Assembly: GCA_000432275.1 (NCBI GenBank)
Contig: HF995284.1
Location: forward strand, 36,889-66,791
DNA from: Proteobacteria bacterium CAG:495
GTDB taxonomy: Bacteria; Pseudomonadota; Alphaproteobacteria; RF32; CAG-239
Length of the DNA stretch: 29,903 nt
Direction of reading: 5' to 3'
Shown here: piece by piece, positions 22,826 to 29,903 of the stretch
How positions within the stretch are numbered: position 1 is the first letter of the stretch
Layout: every line of letters starts with the position of its first letter
Notes under the pieces: model-generated
What the model saw: only the letters and a program-made list of their open reading frames with translations
What the model was told of the DNA's origin: nothing
Database searches by the model: none
Translations under genes and position numbers: made by a program

Positions 22826-25528
22826 ATGAAAAACAAAACGATACTCAACCTCTTAATTGCAGCCTTTGCGCTGACTTCCTGTTCTAAAGAAAGCCCGGAA
22901 CTCCTGCCCTGCATGTGTGACGGCACGGAATCTACGCTCGGCATTTTTGACTGTATGTGCGAACCGATGAAGAAAAAACCGGTCCGTCGCATCTCCTATA
23001 TTAAAGACGAACGCCCGATGCAGACGCTGATTATTGACGATGAGCAGCGTGATGCTTACCTTTACCTGCATCAGCGCCGTGACAGTTTTGCCCCGGTTAA
23101 ACTCGAATTTGTTGACTTCCGCATTAAAAAAGGCCGTAAATACGATGAGTTTGACACCAAACTCGGAAATTACCGGTTCCGCATTTTCGGCTGTCGCCGC
23201 GAAAGCAAAAACGTTTTCCTTAACAAAGGACGCGCAATGCAGAAGGATATGCACTTCTTCGACATCTTCTTTGAGCAGATGAACGACTATTATCCGGTAG
23301 TTGTTGACAAGAGCAATCCTTATTACCTGGAATCAGACCGTATTGAAACACCGGAATATATCGTAACTGCCGAAATTACCGACTATTTTATGAACATCTG
23401 CGACGAGTTTGACTGGAACAACGTCAAACAAAACAAACTCCGCAGCGGAACCTCTGAAATGACCGTCACCTGGAGAGTTATGAATCTTACCCGGGACGAA
23501 GTCTATTGCAAAGGCGTAACCACCGGTTACGGCCAAATTTCCGAAGGCGAGCCCAATGGCGAAACCCTTTTGGTTGAACGCGCTTTTGAAGACGCCTTAA
23601 ACAAACTGCCCGAAGTCGGCTGCTTCAACAGCACGGTTTCTCAGCGCGTCCGCCCGGATGAGCTTGCCCGCCAGCTGACCGTTCTTAAAGATATCGAACG
23701 CCGCAACCAAACCTTTAAAGACCAGTATGAAACTGAGCTGAAAGGCGTATCCTTGCTGCAAAACTGCGCTTCCGGCGTGGCAACCGATGCCGGCTTACGC
23801 GATAAGAGCATCTTTGAACATATGGGCATCAACGGAAACGGCCGCTTTGTCCGCGGACGCATCGAAAGCGGACGCTTTGTTGAAGATGCCGCCGGTACCG
23901 TCGTCGGATATTTTGACGAAAAAGGCAATTTCGTTGAAACCTCGGGATCCAAAATCACCGGCCGTTACGAAAACGGCAAGTTCATTGAGGATTCTCACGG
24001 AACCATCGTCGGACACTACGAAAACGGCAAATTCATCGAAGACGGTTATATTGCCATAGAAGAAAGCTCCGGCATATACAGTGACGGCCGCAGCCCGATT
24101 GAACGGGAAACTCTGGTTATTGCCGACGGCATTGACGAACGTCACGGCATCAAAGGCTCAGGTTACTTCATTAAAGGCCATTATGATGAAAAAGGCAACT
24201 TTGTCGAAGATTCCAAGGGAACCGTCATCGGACATTACGAAAACGGCAAGTTTGTCGAAGATTCTTCCGGCTTCTCGGTTCGCGGACGTTATGTCGACGG
24301 ACGTTTTGTGGAAGACCCCAACGGCACCGTCGTCGGACACTTTGACAGCCGTGGACGCTTTGTTGAAGATTCCTCCGGAGTCAAAGTGGTCGGACGCTAT
24401 GTTGACGGACGCTTCATCGAAGATTCCTCAGGAAACGTTATCGGACACTTTGATGAAAAAGGATACTTTATAGAAGACCGCTATATTCAGGAAAGCGCCG
24501 GATACAGCGTTCGTGAAAGCGCCATCGACAGCACCGGCGGCGTTAACGGAACCGGCAATGTTACCGAACGTTCGATAAGCTATCGCGAACGTCTCGCACA
24601 CAACGGACGGACAGCCGGCTTGGTATTGGATCAGGAATGCAGAGCCATCGAAATCAATGATGCCAACTGCACTGTTGTCAAAAACGTTGAAGAAAACGTC
24701 ACTATTGCCGACGATTATTGGATTGACGTTCCGTTGAACACAACCGACGTCCTGACGATTGAAAACCGCAATATGGCTGAACAGGCCTTTGCCAACGCCA
24801 ACAACCGTTTCTGCATTAAAAACCAGGCGCCGTATGAAAGCCTTAATCCATACAACTTGTATAAGATTCGCGCTTCTGTCGTCGCCGTGGAAAATGCACG
24901 CGGCAAAAAAGGCGCCGGATTGATTATCGCCGATAATCTGATTCTGACCTCGGCAGACCTGATGGTAAAGGATAACAACAACTTCAATATCCAAACCATC
25001 AACGGCAAACATCTCAAGGCGACGGCACTCAGAGTCAACCCCAACAAGAATATTGCGATTCTCCTGCTTGACCAGCCTACGCAGTTCACGCCGCTGCCGT
25101 TATCGCTGCAACTGCCGGAAGTCAACCGCGACATTCTGCTGACGCTGGGTATGCTTGACCTTGACAAAGAAGGTGAAGGCTACATTGACAATGAAGGCAA
25201 AGTCATCGGTTACCGTTGGTCTGAGGAGCGTGGTGCGGAAATCATCGTTGACACCTTCGTTCAGAGCGTAGCCCTTGGCGGAGCCCTGATTGACAAGAAC
25301 GGCAACATCGTGGGTATTGCACACGAGAGCAAAAAGCTGGAAGATTCGCCCGACCTCTTCATCCCGATTGAAACGGCTCTAAAATCAGTCGGAATGGAAA
25401 TTTGCGGCCGCGAATTCAGCCAGAAAAAACCGGCAGCAATCAAAACCTATGAAACGCCGCTGGCTGATGCTATCGACAATTCGGGCAACAAAGCGCCGAA
25501 GGTTATGAAAGGCTCTGAGCGGAAATAA
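22826..25528 (+). CDS. Large repeat lipoprotein with a catalytically dead trypsin-like domain
   Basis: A 900-residue predicted lipoprotein. The signal peptide ends in the lipobox LTSC, lipidated at Cys19. Just after it are two CMC motifs (Cys29/31 and Cys43/45). Residues about 60-315 form an unrecognised globular region with a weak likeness to CsgG/LPP20-type lipoprotein domains (YIVTAEITDYF, then VERAFEDALNKL). Residues 339-552 are a 17-18 residue repeat array, and a linker follows. Residues about 680-860 look like a chymotrypsin-fold domain (GAGLIIADNLILTSAD; NPNKNIAILLLDQP; VALGGALIDKNGNIVGI). The three positions expected for catalytic His, Asp and Ser appear to be Asp711, Asn741 or its neighbour, and Leu817, so protease activity is unlikely. 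AGGAG overlaps the comM stop, implying an operon. A 17-bp terminator follows. Probable role: envelope binding or structural protein (inferred). Confidence 0.9.
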   Translation: MKNKTILNLLIAAFALTSCSKESPELLPCMCDGTESTLGIFDCMCEPMKKKPVRRISYIKDERPMQTLIIDDEQRDAYLYLHQRRDSFAPVKLEFVDFRIKKGRKYDEFDTKLGNYRFRIFGCRRESKNVFLNKGRAMQKDMHFFDIFFEQMNDYYPVVVDKSNPYYLESDRIETPEYIVTAEITDYFMNICDEFDWNNVKQNKLRSGTSEMTVTWRVMNLTRDEVYCKGVTTGYGQISEGEPNGETLLVERAFEDALNKLPEVGCFNSTVSQRVRPDELARQLTVLKDIERRNQTFKDQYETELKGVSLLQNCASGVATDAGLRDKSIFEHMGINGNGRFVRGRIESGRFVEDAAGTVVGYFDEKGNFVETSGSKITGRYENGKFIEDSHGTIVGHYENGKFIEDGYIAIEESSGIYSDGRSPIERETLVIADGIDERHGIKGSGYFIKGHYDEKGNFVEDSKGTVIGHYENGKFVEDSSGFSVRGRYVDGRFVEDPNGTVVGHFDSRGRFVEDSSGVKVVGRYVDGRFIEDSSGNVIGHFDEKGYFIEDRYIQESAGYSVRESAIDSTGGVNGTGNVTERSISYRERLAHNGRTAGLVLDQECRAIEINDANCTVVKNVEENVTIADDYWIDVPLNTTDVLTIENRNMAEQAFANANNRFCIKNQAPYESLNPYNLYKIRASVVAVENARGKKGAGLIIADNLILTSADLMVKDNNNFNIQTINGKHLKATALRVNPNKNIAILLLDQPTQFTPLPLSLQLPEVNRDILLTLGMLDLDKEGEGYIDNEGKVIGYRWSEERGAEIIVDTFVQSVALGGALIDKNGNIVGIAHESKKLEDSPDLFIPIETALKSVGMEICGREFSQKKPAAIKTYETPLADAIDNSGNKAPKVMKGSERK
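23840..24481 (+). repeat. Coding array of 17-18 residue repeats in the lipoprotein
   Basis: Units carry the core G-[RKN]-F-[VI]-E-D. The key Phe falls at residues 351, 369, 386, 403, 459, 476, 494, 512, 530 and 548, spaced 17 or 18 apart except for one 56-residue interruption (404-458). A typical unit reads GRYVDGRFVEDSSGNVIG. The array is a protein-level repeat; DNA copies are diverged. It is not canonical MORN, which has a 23-residue YxGxxxxGxxHGxG unit. Confidence 0.9.
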
Positions 25529-25540
25529 CCGTCTCACCCT

Positions 25541-25580
25541 AAAGAAAACCCTTATTCTGCGGAATAAGGGTTTTCTTTTA
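25541..25580 (+). terminator. Strong Rho-independent terminator after the lipoprotein gene
   Basis: A perfect 17-bp stem: 25541-25557 pairs with 25562-25578, with a TGCG loop. The T-rich right arm itself serves as the tail. Confidence 0.93.
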
Positions 25581-25589
25581 TAAACACTC

Positions 25590-25618
25590 TTGCAAAGCTG
25601 TCTTTTTTTAACTAAATA
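25590..25618 (+). promoter_or_regulatory. Candidate hslVU promoter
   Basis: TTGCAA (25590-25595), a 17-nt spacer and TAAATA (25613-25618), about 35 nt upstream of hslV. The CTTG that begins at 25588 also resembles the -35 of alphaproteobacterial sigma32 promoters, which would fit heat-shock control, but the -10 match is poor. Confidence 0.3.
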
Positions 25619-25653
25619 ACACTTATCAAATAAACAGTGGGGAACTTTAATCA

Positions 25654-26181
25654 ATGACAACTATTTTATGCATCCGCCGCGGCGACGAAGTCGTAATGGC
25701 CGGAGACGGCCAGGCGACGCTTGGCGAAGCAATTATATTCAAATCAAAATCCGTCAAAGTACGTCGTATCGGCAACGGAAACATCATTGCCGGATTTGCC
25801 GGCGCCGCTGCCGACGGCATAACCTTAATCGAACGCCTGGAAGCCAAACTGGAAAAACATGCCAGCCAGCTTAAACGGGCTGCCGTAGAGCTGGCCAAAG
25901 ACTGGCGAATGGACAAATACCTGCGCCAATTGCAGGCTTTTATGATTGTGGCTGACAAAGAAACCTCTCTGGTCATCTCCGGAACCGGAGAAGTAATGGA
26001 ACCGGATGACGGCATTATCGGTATCGGCAGCGGCGGAAATTATGCCATGGCTGCCGCAAAAGCATTATATGACATCCCCGGCCTCAGCCTTGAGGAGGTC
26101 GCGCAAAAAGCCATGCAGATTGCCGGAGACATCGATGTTTATACCAATCATAACGTAATTTTAGAAAGTATAAAAAAATGA
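25654..26181 (+). CDS. hslV: ATP-dependent protease proteolytic subunit HslV
   Basis: Threonine protease of the HslUV (ClpQY) complex. The 175-residue product begins MTTILC, giving Thr2 as the catalytic N-terminal residue after Met removal. The GDGQ segment (17-20), FAGAAADGITL and the late IGSGGNYAMAAAKAL are typical. GGGGAA lies about 10 nt before the ATG. It overlaps hslU by 4 nt (ATGA). Confidence 0.98.
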   Translation: MTTILCIRRGDEVVMAGDGQATLGEAIIFKSKSVKVRRIGNGNIIAGFAGAAADGITLIERLEAKLEKHASQLKRAAVELAKDWRMDKYLRQLQAFMIVADKETSLVISGTGEVMEPDDGIIGIGSGGNYAMAAAKALYDIPGLSLEEVAQKAMQIAGDIDVYTNHNVILESIKK

Positions 26182-27494
26182 GCACATCCTCAACGTTCAG
26201 CCCTCGAGAAACAGTTTCCGAACTCGATAAATACATTATCGGCCAGGATGAAGCGAAAAAAGCCGTCGCCATTGCATTGCGCAACCGCTGGCGCCGTATG
26301 CAGCTTCCTGACCGCCTGAAGGAAGAAATCGTCCCCAAAAACATTTTAATGGTTGGTCCCACCGGCGTCGGCAAAACCGAAATATCCCGCCGCCTGGCCA
26401 AATTGGCCAAAGCGCCGTTTATCAAGGTTGAGGCAACCAAATTTACCGAAATCGGATACGTGGGTCGCGATGTTGAAAGCATCATTCGCGATTTGCTCGA
26501 AATTGCGCTTAACGAAACCCGAAAAACACTGCGCCAAAAAGTATGCGTCCAGGCTGAAGAGGGAGCAGAAGAACGCATTATTGAAGCTTTGGTCGGCTCC
26601 TCTGCCAGCGAAGAAACCAAACAAAAATTCCGCAAACTGTTCCGGGAAGGACTCATCAATGATCGGGAAATCGAAATTTCTCTGCTCGACAACAGCAACG
26701 CCTCAATGCCGACGATAGATATTCCGGGTATGCCGGGCGCATCTATGGGTATGATAAGCCTCGGTGACCTGTTGGGCGGTACAACACCTAAATATAAAAC
26801 CAAAAAGCTTAAAGTCGAACAGGCCTACAAACAACTAATCGACGAAGAATGCGACAAACTGCTGGACAATGACACCATCACCAAAGAAGCAATCGCCGCG
26901 GTGGAAAACGACGGTATTGTTTTCATCGACGAGATAGATAAAATTACCGGAAAATCAGATTCCGGCAGAGCTGACGTCTCACGAGAGGGCGTACAGCGCG
27001 ATCTTCTCCCTCTCATAGAAGGGACTACGGTCAATACCAAATACGGACCGGTTAAAACCGATCATATTTTATTTATCTGTTCCGGAGCGTTTCATCTCGC
27101 CAAACCGTCCGATTTATTGCCGGAGCTGCAGGGGCGGCTGCCGATTCGTGTAGAATTGAAAGCCCTGACCCACGAAGATTTCGTTCGTATTTTGACCGAA
27201 CCGGAAGCAAACCTCATTGAACAATATACCGCTTTGCTCAAAACCGAAAACTTCAATTTGGAGTTTGAAAAAGATGCAATTGACAAGATTGCCGACATCG
27301 CCGTTGTCATCAACGAAAACGTTGAAAACATCGGTGCACGCAGACTCCACACCGTTTTGGAAATTCTGCTTGAAGACATCAGCTTCACGGCATCTGACCG
27401 CAGCGGAGAAAAAGCAGTCATTACCGCAAATATGGTCGAAGAAAAACTAAACAAATATACTACGGCCAGCGACCTGTCCAAATTTATTCTCTAG
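26178..27494 (+). CDS. hslU: ATP-dependent protease ATPase subunit HslU
   Basis: AAA+ unfoldase that feeds HslV. 438 residues: Walker A GPTGVGKT (60-67), pore loop GYVG (93-96), intermediate I-domain (about 110-230, with a PGMPGASMGM stretch), Walker B IVFIDEID (about 248), and the sensor/arginine region SREGVQRDLLPLIEG and LLPELQGRLPIRVEL. The C-terminus ends in SKFIL, matching the conserved tail that inserts into HslV. It starts within the hslV stop codon (ATGA overlap), so translation is coupled. No terminator is visible before the hemW-like gene. Confidence 0.98.
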   Translation: MSTSSTFSPRETVSELDKYIIGQDEAKKAVAIALRNRWRRMQLPDRLKEEIVPKNILMVGPTGVGKTEISRRLAKLAKAPFIKVEATKFTEIGYVGRDVESIIRDLLEIALNETRKTLRQKVCVQAEEGAEERIIEALVGSSASEETKQKFRKLFREGLINDREIEISLLDNSNASMPTIDIPGMPGASMGMISLGDLLGGTTPKYKTKKLKVEQAYKQLIDEECDKLLDNDTITKEAIAAVENDGIVFIDEIDKITGKSDSGRADVSREGVQRDLLPLIEGTTVNTKYGPVKTDHILFICSGAFHLAKPSDLLPELQGRLPIRVELKALTHEDFVRILTEPEANLIEQYTALLKTENFNLEFEKDAIDKIADIAVVINENVENIGARRLHTVLEILLEDISFTASDRSGEKAVITANMVEEKLNKYTTASDLSKFIL

Positions 27495-27498
27495 AACA

Positions 27499-28848
27499 AT
27501 GCAGAAAAAATACGGCAGCTGTCAAAAACGGCAAAAAACAATTGATGAAACGATGAAACGAAATGTTGCGTCCTCATATATGCTTAACGTACGTGAGGAC
27601 GCAAATACTGGATTGCTGCTTCAGGATTCCCTCCGGCCTTGTTCACGAAAATGTTTGGAGGAGAATAACGAAGTGACCACACGGAGCGCAACCCCGCAGC
27701 GTACATCAAACGTACGTGAGGACGCGAGCACCGGATTGTTGCTTCAGGATTCCCTCCAAACGTTTTCTCCCTTTGGAATATATATTCATTGGCCCTTCTG
27801 CCTCTCCAAATGCCCTTATTGTGACTTTTTCAGCAAAGTCAAAAAAGAGGACGAGCAGGATAAACTTATCGATGAATATTGCAAAGATTTGGAATTCTAT
27901 GCCGAAATAACGGGAAACAGAACCGTTACCTCGGTATTCTTCGGCGGCGGAACACCTTCTCTGATAAGGCCTGAAAATATAGAAAAACTGCTTGATAAAA
28001 TAAGCGGATGCTGGAAGTTGTCCGCTGACGTTGAAATCTCTTTGGAAGCCAACCCCAACACACATACTCCGACGTTGTTTTCTGATTTGAAACAAGCCGG
28101 AATCAATCGTCTGTCATTAGGCGTCCAGGCCCTTAACGACCGTGATTTGAAATTCCTCGGACGTACGCACAACGCGGTTCAGGCCGTACAATCCGTTAAA
28201 GATATAATTCAGACTTTTGACAACCATTCAATAGATTTAATATATGCCCTGCCGGATCAAAACATCCAAGCCTGGCAAAATACCCTCAAGCAAGCAGTGT
28301 CTTTCGGCCTGAAACATATATCGCTCTACCAGTTGACAATTGAAGACGATACCGTTTTTGCCAAAAAAGGCATCAAAGCCTTAGATGACGAACAGGCAAT
28401 CAAACTCTATGAATACACAAACGCCTTTTTAGCCGAAGCCGGCTATCCCCGTTATGAAGTATCCAACTACGCATCGCAAAAATACCAATCGCGTCATAAC
28501 CTCATTTATTGGCAGGGAGACGATTATCTGGGCATCGGTCCGGCAGCACACGGACGCCTTAACGTCAACGGCAGCTGCTTTGCGACAACTTACCGACGTC
28601 AGCAAGAACAATTGACCGCAGGTGAAAGGGCTCAGGAACTGATAATTATGGGACTGCGCCTGACGGAAGGAATAAACAAAATAAAATTCAAACGCTGCTG
28701 TGGCATCGCTTTGGATGATTTCATAAACAAAAAAGCGGCGGCGGCATTGATTGAAGACAAGCTTTTAGAAGAAACCGCAACTTGTCTTCGCGCTTCTGAA
28801 AAAGGCTTTGCTGTTCTAAATAAAATCATAGAAGAATTGTGTTCCTAA
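27499..28848 (+). CDS. hemW: HemW-like radical SAM protein with a repeat-derived N-terminal extension
   Basis: Radical SAM protein of the HemW/coproporphyrinogen-III-oxidase-like family; HemW is reported to be a heme chaperone. The conserved protein starts only at about residue 90 (FGIYIHWPFC), with the 4Fe-4S motif CLSKCPYC. The family segments FFGGGTPSL, RLSLGVQALNDRDLKFLGRTH, SIDLIYALPDQ and YLGIGPAAHGR are intact. The first ~90 residues are unlike the family and contain the same 16-residue segment twice, encoded by repeated palindromic DNA. No ATG lies near residue 90. The ATG at 27499 lacks a ribosome binding site; a GTG at 27673 behind GGAGG, or a TTG at 27736, are alternative starts. 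It is 4 nt after hslU and its stop overlaps the convergent membrane gene by 4 nt. Confidence 0.85.
   Translation: MQKKYGSCQKRQKTIDETMKRNVASSYMLNVREDANTGLLLQDSLRPCSRKCLEENNEVTTRSATPQRTSNVREDASTGLLLQDSLQTFSPFGIYIHWPFCLSKCPYCDFFSKVKKEDEQDKLIDEYCKDLEFYAEITGNRTVTSVFFGGGTPSLIRPENIEKLLDKISGCWKLSADVEISLEANPNTHTPTLFSDLKQAGINRLSLGVQALNDRDLKFLGRTHNAVQAVQSVKDIIQTFDNHSIDLIYALPDQNIQAWQNTLKQAVSFGLKHISLYQLTIEDDTVFAKKGIKALDDEQAIKLYEYTNAFLAEAGYPRYEVSNYASQKYQSRHNLIYWQGDDYLGIGPAAHGRLNVNGSCFATTYRRQQEQLTAGERAQELIIMGLRLTEGINKIKFKRCCGIALDDFINKKAAAALIEDKLLEETATCLRASEKGFAVLNKIIEELCS
27566..27604. repeat. Palindrome in the 5' region of hemW
   Basis: TTGCGTCCTCA (27566-27576) is the exact reverse complement of TGAGGACGCAA (27594-27604), separated by 17 nt. 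It overlaps the first direct-repeat copy. A second, bulged palindrome follows (ATTCCCTCC, 27626-27634, with GGAGGAGAAT, 27657-27666). Confidence 0.85.
27586..27634 (+). repeat. 49-bp direct repeat, copy 1
   Basis: Starts AACGTACGTGAGGACGC and ends CAGGATTCCCTCC. It matches copy 2 at 44 of 49 positions; all five differences are transitions and only one changes the amino acid (Asn to Ser). It encodes NVREDANTGLLLQDSL. Confidence 0.9.
27709..27757 (+). repeat. 49-bp direct repeat, copy 2
   Basis: Begins exactly 123 nt (41 codons) after copy 1, so it is in the same frame, and encodes NVREDASTGLLLQDSL. It abuts the conserved hemW core within ten bases. Confidence 0.9.
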
Positions 28849-29753
28849 TCGTCTACGCCGAAATTGCCGCTGACGATTATCATAATCGCGGCAACAAACA
28901 TCAACATCATAAACCCCGCCCGTATCGAAACGTTATCCGGCACTTTTTTATATTTGTTCATAGCATAAACAAAAACCGGAGCCGTCAGCAACAGCGTTAC
29001 AACATACCCGGGATTGGGTGCAATCCGCATCGCCATGGTTTTTGCCGCAATCAATGCTGCCGAAAAACTGACAATATAAATTCCGGTATCCACCACTTTG
29101 CGGTCAAAAACCGCGGCAAAAAATTCTCGGAAGCCGGGCTTTTCGTGCTTAATGTAAAAAATCGTATTATAAACGCCGCTGACAAACGTAGCCACCACCA
29201 GATAATAGGCGATATTCGCCCACACATTCTGCCCCATCATCGCAATTTCCTTAGTTGCAATGCTCATTCCTGCCAAAGCCAGAATTGCCGGTATCATATA
29301 TATGGTCACCGCCTTACTTACCGGGCTTTTAATCATATACCAGTAACTGACCGTAAAACCAAACAATACCAATAGCAAAGTGATAAATACCGTTCCGTTG
29401 TTAACCAAAGAAAGAAACAAATGCGGCGTTAAAATCCACCATAAAAACGTCGTCACCAACGCTGTGACGGCCATAACCCGGGATGTCGGTCCGGCTCCGA
29501 AATCAGCCGACGCAAAAAACAAATGCGAGTCATAAATACCGATAAGCCACCCCTGAAAAATCAACAAAAACCAATTATAGGCACTGGTTTGTACCGGCAA
29601 AAAGAATAAAAAAGGAAGAAAAACCAAAGCAATGCCATAGCCTCGCCATATTCCCAAAATATAACCGTTAAACTTCCTGTCCTGATTCACCATAGTATAA
29701 AGCGCAGAAAAAAAGCCATATACAAGCCCGTTGATAATCCAAAGCATTTTCAT
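28845..29753 (-). CDS. Multi-pass membrane protein, possibly DMT/EamA-like transporter
   Basis: About 302 residues with roughly ten hydrophobic segments and short loops, the layout of drug/metabolite (EamA-type) transporters (opening MKMLWIINGLVYGFFSAL). Individual DMT signatures are weak, so the family is tentative and the substrate unknown. Start uncertain: the ATG at 29753 (or 29747) precedes the first membrane segment and has AAAGGG close by. A strong AGGAGG at about 29790 points instead to a GTG at 29774 with long spacing, or to a non-standard codon. Its stop codon overlaps the convergent hemW stop by 4 nt; no terminator is visible. Confidence 0.8.
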   Translation of the reverse strand: MKMLWIINGLVYGFFSALYTMVNQDRKFNGYILGIWRGYGIALVFLPFLFFLPVQTSAYNWFLLIFQGWLIGIYDSHLFFASADFGAGPTSRVMAVTALVTTFLWWILTPHLFLSLVNNGTVFITLLLVLFGFTVSYWYMIKSPVSKAVTIYMIPAILALAGMSIATKEIAMMGQNVWANIAYYLVVATFVSGVYNTIFYIKHEKPGFREFFAAVFDRKVVDTGIYIVSFSAALIAAKTMAMRIAPNPGYVVTLLLTAPVFVYAMNKYKKVPDNVSIRAGFMMLMFVAAIMIIVSGNFGVDD

Positions 29754-29845
29754 AACCCTTTGATAATTTTCCACTAATATAATCAACCTCCTCTCAAATT
29801 AAAGTTGTCATCACAATTTTTCCGTCCACGCCGCACAAATAACTA

Positions 29846-29874
29846 TTTACTCTTTTGCAAATATTTGATAGAAT
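29846..29874 (+). promoter_or_regulatory. Candidate promoter pointing out of the window
   Basis: TTTACT (29846-29851), a 17-nt spacer and TAGAAT (29869-29874). The downstream gene lies beyond the window end. Confidence 0.3.
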
Positions 29875-29903
29875 AAACCCAGGAACAACAGGTTCCGGAT
29901 TTT

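Noticed and set aside
23840..24481. Regular repeats considered as a CRISPR array
   Set aside because: Period is about 51-54 nt, copies are diverged at DNA level but conserved as protein, and the whole array is in one open frame.
27495..27780. Insertion sequence or integron-type site next to hemW
   Set aside because: Palindromes and direct repeats are present, but no transposase, target duplication or integrase is visible.
29880..29903. GGAAC/GTTCC inverted repeat at the window end as part of a tRNA or terminator
   Set aside because: Only 5 bp, with a loop of 5 nt, and the sequence is cut by the window edge. No tRNA arms are recognisable.

Overview
The window is a compact, gene-dense bacterial chromosome segment, most likely from an alphaproteobacterium. 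The evidence is a Gram-negative set (LptG, AmpG, HslVU, ComM), a rimP-nusA-ylxR-infB cluster whose YlxR carries a C-terminal L7Ae-like domain, an IF-2 N-terminus of alphaproteobacterial style, and NrdR-type boxes before nrdA. There are no phage, IS, CRISPR, rRNA or tRNA genes. Placement below class level is not possible from sequence reading alone.

Layout. (1) 1-620: 3' part of fabG, closed by a bidirectional terminator. (2) 690-7018, minus strand: an unrecognised 300-residue protein, then the translation/transcription operon rimP-nusA-ylxR(L7Ae)-infB, which ends after infB at an unusually long branched hairpin. (3) 7133-10842, minus strand: cysK-tyrA-lptG-PAP2 phosphatase, probably one transcript. 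(4) 10943-13577: a secreted Sel1-like protein (+) converging on yicC-gmk-nudix (-). (5) 13652-15876: an SDR with an insertion (+) converging on an AmpG-like permease (-). (6) 16074-19425: nrdA-nrdB for aerobic ribonucleotide reduction, behind a promoter overlapped by two NrdR-like boxes. (7) 19548-20626, minus strand: rpsF-rpsR-rplI with a structured leader. (8) 20863-25528: a small secreted protein, comM and a 900-residue repeat lipoprotein. (9) 25654-28848: hslV-hslU, then a hemW-like gene with a repeat-derived N-terminal extension. (10) 28845-29753, minus strand: a multi-pass membrane protein.

Most genes are standard housekeeping functions. The parts worth a second look are: the 900-residue lipoprotein, which joins two CMC motifs, an unknown N-terminal region, a 17-18 residue repeat array and a trypsin-like domain lacking all three catalytic residues; the palindromic, in-frame duplicated DNA at the 5' end of hemW, which resembles in concept the coding palindromic elements of Rickettsia; and several RNA-level structures (the infB 3' hairpin, the nusA-ylxR hairpin, and a hairpin plus T-run wedged between the rimP promoter and its ribosome binding site).
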